Part shown: in pieces, positions 1-10,733 of the stretch
Layout: the number at the start of each line of letters is the position of its first letter
How positions within the stretch are numbered: the first letter of the stretch is position 1
Assembly (NCBI RefSeq): GCF_001039355.2
Contig: NW_019774369.1
Coordinates: forward strand, 465,794-511,503
Source of the DNA: Lingula anatina
Taxonomy: Eukaryota > Brachiopoda > Lingulata > Lingulida > Lingulidae
Reading direction: 5' to 3'
Length of the DNA: 45,710 bases
The notes under the pieces: model-generated
Seen by the model: the letters and a program-made list of their open reading frames with translations, nothing else
What the model was told of the DNA's origin: nothing
Database searches by the model: none
Translations under genes and position numbers: made by a program

Positions 1-200
1 AAAAAAAAACAATCAAATGGTGGACGGAAAATCCCACAATCAGACAAAATCCTGCAAACTTTCACCCATGTCTATATTCTGCTAAATCACGGTTGTCACA
101 AGACTGTAGGCTCTCTCAGCTGATACTCCTATTGAAACTGGGGCTATTTTACGAAACATGTTGAAATGTCTACATTGCAAGGCCATGCACAAAACTGCCT

Positions 201-253
201 TCAGTCGTCCTCTTCACTCTCCTCTTCATGTAACAAATCTTTCAAAGCATTAA
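201..253 (-). CDS. ATRIP: ATRIP last coding exon: acidic C-terminus
   Basis: A short terminal exon after acceptor TTTCAG completes a phase-1 codon and encodes VNALKDLLHEEESEEDD followed by TGA. Human ATRIP also ends in a short acidic segment (LDDLCAAETDVEDPE). The 3' UTR continues below 201. No clear AATAAA on the minus strand is visible before the window edge. Confidence 0.85.
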
Positions 254-3200
254 CTGAAAATAGGGACAAAGCCATAAGGCACAAAAAAAGAAATGCACAA
301 GATGGGAAGTAAATTGTTAATTCAATGATGTTCAAAGACCTGTCATCTACTACTTAACAGCTACATGAAACAATTATTCTTGCAGATCGGAATGCTGTTT
401 TTTTTTTCAAAAAATTTTTAATGTAAAAGATCTAAAGCAAGAGACACCCATGTACTCACAAATGGACTACAAAATGCCCAGAGCACCTTCTAGAGTTTAT
501 TATATATATAAATTACAAAGTCTCAAAATGCAAAACCAATAACATAAAGAAAACAGATATTAGTAAACAGGTACCTTCAGTTTCTGGAATTCCCACATGA
601 TCTTTGAAAATCAAAGACAGGGAAGACAGAAGTTCTAAGTACTGATGCCCAACCTCCTTACGGTGCTCTTCAAACAGCCTATCAGAGCTGGCCAATGCAT
701 GCAGCAAGGAGACTCCACTGCGGAGTAGGGACGGGACAGATTGGCCTCTCTGAGTGTTGGTGAACACCTCTAGCTCACTGTGCATCATAAGGACCACGGT
801 ACGGACCACCTGGAAGTGAGCAAAATTGAAAGTACAAAAGGACATTATCTCCAGGCTCACGGCTGCCATACGAATGCTGAATGAATTCATGCTCACATCT
901 AAACTACAGAAGACAATATTGATGAAGTCAAAGAGTAAAGTACAAAAGTACAGGATATTCTATTTCACCAGTTTATTTATTTATTCATTCATTTATTTTT
1001 ATTTTTTGTGGGTGGGTGGGTGGGTGGGTGGGTGGGGGGTCAATTTAACCCAAGTTTTCAGGTTGAATCTCTTCAGCCGGGGAACACTCAAGAGTTACGC
1101 AGACACTTAAAAATTTTTGAAATCATCTAAGATATTTGTAAAAACTCACAACTTAGCATAAAATCATTTGGAGGAGAGTGGGTAAAGAAGTAATGGCAAA
1201 CAAGTAAATGTGTAGTGGCAAAGAACTTCAGCTGAAAACCTTACCTCCACACTACAGGGACACTTGGCTTCCACAAGTAATCCAGTACCATTTGGGTGGC
1301 TTGAAGCTATTGCACAAAGTAGTTCTATTATCTAGAAATGAGGAAAAAAAGACTACTAAAATAAAAATAACACTTCTAAAAGAAATTAATACACATTTAA
1401 GCCATTTCTCCTTCCCACACATTCAGACAACATCTTTTCATAAAATGTAAGTGAAAGTTTATGATCAACCCTAATTACCTAATATTTTACTAAAACACAA
1501 TAAAATTTTTACCATTTATATGCAGACGCTGAAATAAAACAAATGCACTGTTGATAAATTTAACAATGAATCAGGCATGAATCACTGGAGATCTTTCAGC
1601 GATCTAACGACAGTGATATAACACCCCACTCCCCCACCAACCTTGGTCCTCAAGGCAGTTCTATCTGTCACAGTGAGGTCTTCCAGAGGTTGTCCACCCA
1701 GGTTATACACAGCAGCTAACACACAGCTATCTGGAAGAACAGCCATGGAATGGAAGAAAACCATGTGTAGGGAGAGAAGGTCCTAATACATACTAATAGT
1801 GTGTTATACCATAACTGGGGTAGAGCTGGCAATTTTTTTCATCACTTTTTTTTCTCCAAATGGTTTAAATTTGACTAAAACATGTCAAATCAACCATCTT
1901 TTGTTTAGCCAAATTAAATCAGTTTTGGCATTTGGCTAAATTGCCGAGTGTTAGCACTACCCCACCATAAGAGGAAACAGAAATTTGTATGGAGCAGATA
2001 CCCAGCCATCTGACCTCTCAAATGACCAGCACTTTGGGGCACTGACACCCATCTTTCCATTGAAATGAAGAACAGTGTTTGTAACATTTGTTCACTGTTT
2101 TGTTACTTTTTAAGTCCAAAACTTGACTTGTTTTTTCAACTTAAGTGATAGCTACGAGTAGTTCACATTTTACCTTCTACTATGCTGAGTCAGATTAAGA
2201 TGATGGGTCTTTATTGAAGGCTGGGACACAGTGTCAGGTATTACTTAAACCAACAGGTATGTTTCATAAAAAATTTCATTTTAGACTAATTGTTCCCATG
2301 ATGACTACTATGTTACACCATAATAATTTAGACTGAAAAAATCGAACCATTAACAGACATAAAATCGAATTGAAATGGTTGATAATTTCTCTGGAAAAAG
2401 GCATATACCCTTACCTGGGTTATACAGGCTGTGAGCAGTTACAAACTGTCTACAGGACACTAAAAGTCTCAAAAGTTCCAAGGCTCTGGACATCACATTA
2501 AGGCCAGGCTTGTTATCTGGACTAAGACAGTTGAATAAGATTCCCTTTGATAGAACTGGTAACAGTCTGAAGAGAGAGAGAGACATATTTTAAAAAGATA
2601 TATAACAAGTGAGAGTAGAACTGTGTACATTCGCCATAATACAGACAAATTACTACTACCAGTTTCTTACGCAAGTGAAATGAAATCCACAAGTCATCAA
2701 ATAACCCCAAATTAATCACTCACCATAAATTCAGCTTCCAACTAGTAAATGTTGACTAAAGCCAGTAGTTTTCTCTACCCCATCAGTCCCAGTTAGCAGC
2801 AAGCTTATATGGATAAATTCACAAACTATGACAACACTCCTCACCTGTTTAGTTGTCTTGGTTCACTGTGTCTAGATAAAGCTATTAACACATTCAAGGA
2901 AGACTCCACTATTGGCTCGTTTACTTGACTATTCTGTAAATGAGGAGAAAATTGGTTTATCATCAAAGTTGTTAATGAATACATTTTATATAGAAATCTG
3001 GGATAGCTCTTAACAAATACCTACTTTGATTCTTAGGTCTTCAACAAGAGAACTCTCTTATCAACAACATTCAGCAAATACATAAAAATCAATTATGTAT
3101 TAGAAGACAACTGTACAAGATCTCCGACAAGGCATTTTCAATGTCATCAAAAATGATACCGCTAAAAACAAAGGGCCTGTGCATTCTGATGCCTCATGAA

Positions 3201-6200
3201 CTATTTTCCATAAACTCTCCAAGTGTACTTACACTGACCTGTGCTGGGTTAGCTAACTGTATCACCCGGCCCAGCAGGTGAGAGTCTGAAAAGTGAACAT
3301 GTTGTCCACCATTGAGACTGAGAGAGGAGCTCAGAGTACTGCTGGATCTGTTTCCACTACTAGGTCCTGTACTGATGTTCCCACTGGTACTGCTGCCTCC
3401 ATTACTAGCCTCCTGTACAGGATAGAAATAAGACATGTTTATGTGTACCATTCCAAAAATAATATTTTATTGTGAAAAAATAAGCCCATATTAATGTGTA
3501 TTATTCTGAAATAATCTTTCATGTGAAAAAAATGACCCCATTTGAAACAAAATCCAGTGCATGAACCACTATACATTTTGAGTCATAACAGTGGCACTGT
3601 ACATTTTTGACAATGACAATGACCTTACTTGTTCATGACTATAACAATGGCCCTGTATCTATTTGACTATAACAAAGACCCTGTACCTTTTTGGGTATAG
3701 TCTCCAGCACAGTGTTAAGAGGCGCGGCAACCACATCCACACCCTTGGGCTCATTTTTGGTCTGTATCAACTCCTGACGCACACGCTCACTGTAACACAC
3801 CAGCTTGTGAAGTATCCTCAAGGAACTCAAAGCCAGTCTTTTTATAGTCCCAGGCAAACTTTCACCAGCCAGTGAGAATCCCCTCATAGAACTGCTCAGA
3901 GAGTCTATAGATAAATTGTCCAAACTGCCAGATCTTGAACTGTGGGAGCTACTGGAGGTTCCAACAGTGGTACCCTGCCTCATGTTGATGTAGCACATTA
4001 AGTAGTCTTCTATTATAGGAAGGAGCAGGGCCTCTCCCCCTCTGTGGCTGATCTGGGGCTGGTCTACGTGGGACTGGAGTAAATCTCTCACGGCCTGAAC
4101 TGCCAGGGAGTAATGTCCAGAGCTGACCACTCTCTCTGGTTCAGGACAGGAGGGGACCTTGGAGGACCTATAAAGATATATACTCTATTTGGGAGGGAAA
4201 AAGAATGACATCCTATCGAGATTTTTGTGTCTAAGCCAATTTTCTTAGAGAAAAAACAATTTCTTCCTACTAAAAAAATCATTGCTTGGTCCGTCCCATC
4301 CCAGCACTTGGATTTGGTGCTTTATACCATTTCAAATTCAATAGTTTGTTCCAAGTGCCAGGCCAGACATTTTAGACTGCGGTCTCTTTCAGAAGGAATT
4401 ATGGACATCATGGACATTTATCTAAGGATTTTTTTATCATTTTAAAGGTCTGAATTGGGATAGATTAGTAGCTGTGTCGGATATTTAAACATAAACGTCT
4501 AAGTCTGGGCATTTTCAAACATGTTAAGTACACCTTTAATAGATATCACAGTACTTACTTCTTTGTTTGAACTGGTGACCACAGACTCCCTCCGTCTTGT
4601 TTAGTGTTCACAGCGGTGGCAGCGGGTGGGATGTTCAACAATCCCACAATGCTCTCTGTGGACTGGCTGTCACCAACCATCAACTTTGACAGCACCATGG
4701 AGCCAGAGGCGCAGCCTTCAGTAATAAAATCAAAATATGATAAAGCAAGAGAAACTTTTCTTAAGACGCTAAGCACATTTTACCTGTGAGGGATGACATT
4801 TAGACAGTTCGTCAAAAGGCTTTGGATCACTTATCTCACAGGTAAAAAAACACACTTAGTCTCTTAAAAATAATTTATTCATTTTTTCCATCTTTACACA
4901 ACAGAGTGGTCAGCAAATTTTACTGAAGATAAACACTGCAGAATGACATTTTCTCTTTCAGTAATTTTGAGAGAGAGAAAGGACAGACATGATTCACATA
5001 GCATCTTTTGTTTATTGCTCAGCATATATTCCCCTTGATCCTTTGCTAAACTTATTTCAAGGGCACTTTTAAAAATATCAATATCAGCGTCAGTTTTTTA
5101 CCTCTAGATACATCTACCTTCAGCTTCATCCTGCGTGTTCTACCACACCTCTCTGGTCCCGTCATGGTGCTCCTGTCCTCTAAGAAATTAATTCAACTTA
5201 CTTAATTAAATGAGTATATAAAATGTTCCAGCATGGAGTAGAATAGCAGATGCAAAGTAAATAAATTGTGTTAACTTATCGAAATTCACTTGATATTTCA
5301 GTTATAAACTTGAAGTTGGTATTAATGAATATTTCAAAAACTTTCAAAACATTTAAGAAAAGTCAAAGTTACAACAATTAACCTCCAAATCTACTTTGTA
5401 ATCATTATCTTTTTCTACAACCAGTCCAGGGTTACTACTCATTAACTGGGTTATACAAAATCTTCACTGGTTTTAATTTGGTTTTATTTTGTATCATTTC
5501 ATATCATTATATTTTGTATCATTTGCTATCTAAGCAACATTTACCTGCTTTCATGGTCCCAGTAGCAGCCTGAACAGCAGGAGCACCAATATTACCCTTC
5601 AGTCTCTGGCTGGGAGGCGGGGAGTGGAAGGTTTGGGAGGTGGGGAACACACTCCCTGGGGGACTGTCTTCAGTTTTAGGTTTTTTACTTGGGCCGGGAC
5701 TGACGCTAGATGTCACCACTGGTCTTGGACTCTCTACGGTATTCTGGAGACCTTTCAGTCTCTGCTCCAGGTTTCTACACACCGTCTGGACCTCCTGGAT
5801 CTCTCTCTCCTTGAACTGAAGTTGAGAGGACAGTTTTTCCACATCTTTCTGTAACAGTCTCTCCTTTTCGGACTTCTCCTGTGTGTGTTTTTCCACTAGG
5901 TGCAGCTTTTCTTGTCTTAGTTTTGAAAGCTCGGCTTCCTTTTGGTTCAGATTGTTACGGAGAATCTGGATTTGGCCATCTTTTCCATACTGCTCTTCTT
6001 TTGCTTTATTTAGCTGGAAAATATTTGCGGGAATGCAGATTAATTAGACACTGGTGCAAAAAATTTCTTAAAGAGATCATGATCAAGATTTCAAATATTT
6101 TCTCTTATCGTCCAACCGTCTCCAACATAATCTAATTCTTTATCTGTTCCAAGTTATGTTTAGCACAAAATCTCCTTTCTGAGTTTCAACATTATTAATG

Positions 6201-7120
6201 ACATAAATATAAGTTCCAGAGGTAGACACAAGATAGTAAACCAATACTGCTGAATCTAACCAGCTTCCTCTGGCACTGGCTGAAGACAATTGCCCACATA
6301 TACAATCACTGGGTTAGTAAATATAACTGATTTTAACATTTATATCATAAACATGAAATTCATGGGCTATCACTCCTACTGACATTTCAGATATGCACTT
6401 GCAGTGCTAAAGCATGAAAGCACAACCTACCTCCAGTTTAAGAGCTCCCAATTCCTCTTTGAGGGAAGCATTCTGCTTCTGCAGTACATCACCAAACCTC
6501 TTTCCATCATGACCAGGCAAAGATGGAGATGTTTTCCCACTGGAAGGACCAAGTGTGGGCATCTCTTTACCTGATCTATCTGCAGTCCATGGCTGTGTAG
6601 GACTGAGGTCTTCAATGGGTAATGTTATATTTGACTGCACAGGATGGTAGTGTGTACTGTGTTTACTGCTGTGTCCAGACATACTGACAACACTGCCCTT
6701 TCCTATTTGACTCCCACCTCGAACATTAGTTTGTCGTAATGAAGCCGTTGGCTGGGCTGGTAACGAACTTTGGTAACTTGCTTGGGGGACTGATGACGGT
6801 TGTGTGGCACGTGTGTCATGGCTTGGTTTCTGAACTTGTGTGGGCGGTTGTTGGGAGGCCAACAATTCCAAGTCATCTAGTTGATCCTGGGTGAGACAAA
6901 AGTCGTCCTCTTCCTCGCCCCATAGCTGATCTAGGTTACCTGAAGTGCCATCGGCGACTTTTCTCCTCTTGTCTGGTGGCGGATCATCGTCTCCCTTGCC
7001 AACGCTCATTGCGGTTAGAACAGCACTGTTATTACTTTTCGCCGCAAGCGGGATTCGGGCTTGGTGATAGGAAAAAGAACGACGCTGTCCTATGCCACTA
7101 AACAGAGGATTTGCGGCCAT
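201..7120 (-). CDS. ATRIP: ATRIP, ATR-interacting checkpoint protein (12 coding exons, complete)
   Basis: ATRIP partners the kinase ATR and recruits it to RPA-coated single-stranded DNA in the nucleus. I read twelve exons by splice signals and phase: 6431-7120, 5545-6013, 5102-5179, 4559-4715, 3687-4167, 3233-3412, 2845-2933, 2415-2566, 1642-1730, 1245-1331, 575-809 and 201-253. They total 2760 nt, or 919 residues plus TGA; human ATRIP is 791. Residues 70-87 carry the acidic RPA-binding motif (DDF...LDDLELLA), with a basic KRRK patch near 51. A coiled coil runs from about 210 to 325. The C-terminal half is helical-repeat-like; KCPCSVE-VVRTVVLMMHSE across exons 10-11 aligns with the human NCQCNVEVVRALTVMLHRQ region. 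The tail is very acidic. A Ser/Thr-rich linker (exon 6 and the preceding half of exon 5) is a likely source of extra length. Introns are 270-690 bp and show no other gene. The small exon 3 (78 nt) is the least certain. Confidence 0.95.
1006..1036. repeat. GGGT microsatellite in an ATRIP intron
   Basis: About six GGGT/GTGG units end in GGGGGG within the intron 810-1244. The strand could form a G-quadruplex in principle. Confidence 0.8.
5545..6013 (-). CDS. ATRIP: ATRIP exon 2: coiled coil
   Basis: The acceptor TTTTCCAG joins exon 1 in phase 0. The first ~95 residues are rich in Glu, Lys, Gln and Leu heptads (for example LSSQLQFKEREIQEVQT, matching human LQSELQFKDAEMNELRT). This is the ATRIP dimerisation coiled coil. 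The rest is a Pro/Ser-rich linker containing a KKPK basic patch. The donor is GTAAAT. Confidence 0.93.
6431..7120 (-). CDS. ATRIP: ATRIP exon 1: start codon and RPA-binding acidic motif
   Basis: This exon holds the first 230 residues. The start codon at 7120-7118 gives MAANPLFSG. It carries the conserved checkpoint-recruitment motif (DDFCLTQDQLDDLELLASQ), which matches human GDFTADDLEELDTLASQ and in human binds the basic cleft of RPA70N. The middle is low-complexity and rich in Ser, Gln and Thr. It includes a few SQ/TQ dipeptides, candidate ATR sites by consensus only. The exon ends CTGGAG before a GTAGG donor in phase 0. Confidence 0.93.
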
Positions 7121-7460
7121 TATTCTCGGTAACAGATAAACCTAAATGAAGCATTGTTACAATGAATAAAATAAACCAATTCCTGCTTGTGCATCTCTGT
7201 TTGGATAGGTCTTAAACAGCTGCTTAACGATTTGTGTTCAAAAGTATACTTTCATTTCGGTCTTTCATTTGCCGCCATGATGCCGCATTGCTTCATGGGA
7301 GAATGCGTTAGCAGTTATTTTTAATAAGATGGTTTTGTCATTATAGGTAAAATACATGCTTGATAATTTGTGCTCTTTAATATATTAATGTTATATAAAT
7401 ATCTTTGGTCTAATTTTTGAATCTCTTTTATTCGTGAAATTGTCTCAAGAAAGTTTCAAA
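7121..7460. promoter_or_regulatory. Divergent promoter between ATRIP and NDUFB11
   Basis: Only 340 bp separate the two divergent start codons, so both genes probably share this promoter. A GCCGCCATGAT site at 7271-7281 resembles the YY1 consensus on the reverse strand. The NDUFB11 start (AAAATGGCGTC, 7458-7468) and the ATRIP start (AATGGCCGC on the minus strand) also sit in YY1-like ATGGC contexts, as is known for many nuclear genes of mitochondrial proteins. No TATA box is obvious. Factor binding is inferred from motif similarity only. Confidence 0.6.
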
Positions 7461-9045
7461 ATGGCGTCGCTTCTTCGGTCGTCTCGGCGGAGTGCTGTTC
7501 TCATAAACTTTTTACGCACTCAGGGGCCGTGTCATCAGTCAGTGTGTCATATTCAGACGTCTAAAAAGAAGAAAGATGTTGGTACGGCAGAAGGAATATT
7601 AGAAAAAGTAGACCCTTCTCCAGTAAATTCTTTTGAAAAGCCTAAGGTACTGATATATTTTTGTGCATATATCTGAATCTGAGCTATACTCTCATGTTTA
7701 GTTGTACTCTGATTTGCTTAAAACTGTGTGACTCTTTTCGTCACTTTCTGATAATTCAACTTGATACAGTATTGATACAACTTGATAAAGTCGAATTGTC
7801 GAGAAATACCAGCGTCTTGCATTGCTTGGCCATTCTGAATTGTGAAACCCAAATGTTAAATTCAGGTCATTCCACAGAAAGGGACTCTTCGAGTTACTTA
7901 CGTTTAATATTTATGTGATATTTATTTATTATTATAACTATTCATATATATTTTGATATTTGAATCTCAGAGGGTCTGAAACCCTTTTCAAGTTACATTT
8001 TATGAATACATGTCCAAATAACTGAGGAATATATTTTCATATCACAATTGGTGATGTTTTTGCTATTGAGCATTTTGAAATAGTGCATCAGCATTCACAT
8101 AAAACATGTATACAGGGCTTGACACTAACTTTTTTCGATACTGGCCCACGATATGGGTAAATATTGCAAGGATGATTTGACACATGACATTTTACTTGGT
8201 CTTCGGGCCAGTGACCCCATCAATTCAATGGCCCTAGGTTGGTTTTCAGTGGCCCAGGGCCAGTGGGCCACCCTTAATGTCAAGCCCTGGCATAGTGGGG
8301 GGAGGACATGTATTTATCGAATTTATTGTTTTAATTGAATTCTTTTTCTTTGCAGAATGCCATCAATTTTGGCTTTAGTCTGGATTCAGAAAAAGAAGCC
8401 AGCATGGACTATCAGCTCACATTGTTCTGTATTATTACAGTAGCTGTGGTTGGATCAGCTTTTCTTGTTTTGTATTTGCCAGATAAAAAGTAAGTTTTTT
8501 ATCACAGTTAAGTCACCATCACATGAAAGTAGGCAAAGATTAACTTAAAAATTAAAGGAATTTATAGCAGTTAACTTATTTCCTGCAAATGATTCTTTCA
8601 GCACATTTTATAATGAATACAGTTGCTATCCAGTGGTTTTATATTGTCAGTGGATTACTTCAAAATTATTACTAGTCCTGCACAATTTTTCAGCCTTGGA
8701 TGGAAAAAATGGTTTCAGAACCTTTCTCTCCCATTTTCAATTAATAATTCTACCTTTACTAAAACAAAGTATTTCTTAAAATGATAAATAATAAAATTGA
8801 GGAAACTGACTAATAACAGAAAAACTTTGTGAGGAAAATTCATTATGAAAAATCTGCTTTCTTTTTCTTTTCCTTTTTCCTTTTATTTTTTCAGATTAAA
8901 ATATTGGAGTCAGAGGGAAGCTTATTTAGATCTTTATAAACGAGAAAAAGAAGGCCTGCCTCCGATTGATAAGAACTATATACCAGAAGACCAGATGGTT
9001 CTACCATCAGAAGAGGAACTAAAAAAAGTGGAAATCATTGTTTGA
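7461..9045 (+). CDS. NDUFB11: NDUFB11, mitochondrial complex I ESSS subunit (3 exons)
   Basis: This is an accessory, single-pass inner-membrane subunit of NADH:ubiquinone oxidoreductase, in the membrane arm. Exons are 7461-7646, 8356-8489 and 8895-9045. Phases agree and the total is 471 nt, or 156 residues plus TGA; human NDUFB11 is 153. The start has a strong context (CAAAATGGCG), and the only upstream extension of the frame lacks ATG. Residues 1-35 are basic with few acidic residues, like a mitochondrial presequence (LLRSSRRSAVL). One membrane segment spans about 83-103 and ends in YLPD. It is followed by the family signature: KYWSQREAYLDLYKREKEGLP matches human [21 protein letters not shown]. 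It faces ATRIP across a 340-bp promoter. Intron 1 (7647-8355) hosts a small inverted-repeat element; intron 2 (8490-8894) shows nothing notable. Confidence 0.93.
8113..8290. mobile_element. Short inverted-repeat element in NDUFB11 intron 1 (CAGGGCTTGACA termini)
   Basis: The segment starts CAGGGCTTGACACTAA and ends with its near-perfect reverse complement TTAATGTCAAGCCCTG. Inside are repeated GGCCCA/TGGGCC-type words. The flanks GTATA and GCATA could be a 5-bp target duplication with one change. It has no coding capacity, so it is probably a non-autonomous DNA transposon (MITE). A related terminus occurs at 28359. Confidence 0.6.
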
Positions 9046-9131
9046 ATTGAAAAAAAACTTCACTAGAAAAATCTATTTATAAAGCTGCTCATTTGAAAGG
9101 ATTTTGTGAAAAGAAGTGTTGGAATTTCAGT

Positions 9132-9137
9132 AATAAA
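9132..9137 (+). terminator. Probable NDUFB11 polyadenylation signal AATAAA
   Basis: A canonical AATAAA lies 87 nt after the NDUFB11 stop codon. It is the first such hexamer on this strand after the gene and gives a short 3' UTR. The cleavage site is not visible. Confidence 0.6.
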
Positions 9138-10390
9138 ATTGTGCCCAGCACACTGGACCTGGCTTATTACAGTCCTCAACTTGGAAAGACACAGTGTCCT
9201 TGATATGTTTGAAGGTGTTAAAGTGACAGCCACACATTGCGTTTAAATCTTTGCATACCAATTACCAGTAAGCTTCAATCTGGACAGGTTCTGCAGGATA
9301 GTATTGTCTTGCAGCAAAAGCATGTTTTTATGAAATACAACTGATATGTGCGCGTCAGATTTTTAGAACAGAGTGAGTTTTTGATTTGAGTAGCATTTGC
9401 AGCTTCGAGGGACTGTGACACTTTCGGCAGGATTGTGTGTGCATGCGGGCCAAACCTTGTGTGGTTGAATCTGGTTTAGACAGTTCTATATGTGCACTTA
9501 TTTTGAGGCGATTTGGATTTACACATGGATAATGTTCAAAATAAAAGTTACTGATTCCATTATTGTTCTTGCTCACGTGGATGCTTGCGATTGACTGCTG
9601 CCAGCACTTACCATTGCACTGTGGCAGTTAATGCCACTTACAGGCTCAATTGGAATTAACTTTAGACGAATCCCTCTAAGTGCTTTCTCAAACTCTGACT
9701 GATGAAAAAATTTATTCATAAAAAATATACATAGCTCAGCAAAAAGTTACATTTAAAATGTACCTCTGAAATTCTAAAGAAAGCTCTTAGAAATCAAATG
9801 TGAAATCACTGAAGTTTGATACTTTGAAAATAAAAATAAATAGTGTATTCAAAGAGAAAGCAAAATTAAGAGCTGGAGTCGAAATGAGAAACGCCTGTAA
9901 GCTTTTTAAATACTCTGCTGCCATTAAATGTTAAATATTCTTGAAACATCTGGCAATATCGGAGATGCAATTTTCCATATTAATGCTAGTAGTGTTGAAA
10001 AGTTTTTGGCACAGGACTATCTTGTCAGATAAAGTGAAATATTAATAGTCCTTTTAATTCAAATATTCAAGCCAAATTGGCTCCATTTGGACATCCTTGG
10101 GTCCGTCATGCCATGGACCATGAAAGTATAAATCGTGAAAGTATAAATCGTTTAACAAGGAAGCCAAAATTGTTGTGTATAATAACTTTATTATCAATTA
10201 AAATGTCACACAAAAAGAAATGCCAAGATGCTGCTGCCAAGGCAACTTGTGAAGTTCATCAACAAAAACTGGGTTCTGAAACGAGTCGTGAAGTTCAGCC
10301 CATAGTGATGACTCAAAACTTATGGGAGTACTATGAGGCAGTCCTTCGCTATTATATATTCTGGCATAAATGCAGTTTTCCGATGCAGTG

Positions 10391-10544
10391 CTGGGCTCAG
10401 TAACTCGAAAGCAATGCAAATTGTGACCGAGCACAAGCGTCTCTATTCTATAACTCGGGGATTTACTGGCCCCATATAATAGCCTCAAAATGAAAGGCAA
10501 TATCGCTATCACAATTCGCGATGGTTTTGAGTTACGGAGCCCTG
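10391..10544. mobile_element. Foldback MITE-like element
   Basis: The left end CTGGGCTCAGTAACTCGAAA is matched by an imperfect reverse complement at the right end, TTTTGAGTTACGGAGCCCTG. Pairing extends inward (GCAATGCAAATTGTGA against TCACAATTCGCGATGG), so the ~154-bp unit could fold into one imperfect hairpin. No coding capacity and no clear target duplication are seen. Confidence 0.55.
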
Positions 10545-10719
10545 GTCTATATGTAAAATGCTGACCACTATAGTTCTTTATGTGCATTTGTTTCAATCTA
10601 CAACTCTAGATGGGTTGCACAGAAGAGCCTTAACAAGGCCCTTGGCGTTGTTGACTAGGATACCCATAAGAATGCTGTAACACTGTTCCTGATAGGGTAA
10701 GATGTGTGCATGTGACCAT

Positions 10720-10733
10720 GTAACCTTGGTAAC
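10720..10733. promoter_or_regulatory. RFX X-box-like palindrome
   Basis: GTAACCTTGGTAAC fits the X-box pattern GTNRCC-N2-RGYAAC exactly. It lies downstream of NDUFB11 in non-coding DNA. Function is unknown; motif match only. Confidence 0.25.

Noticed and set aside
10077-10403. 108-codon plus ORF and a 132-codon minus ORF near 10.2-10.6 kb
   Set aside because: They overlap the foldback element, include a simple direct repeat (GAAAGTATAAATCGT twice), and have no recognisable domain.
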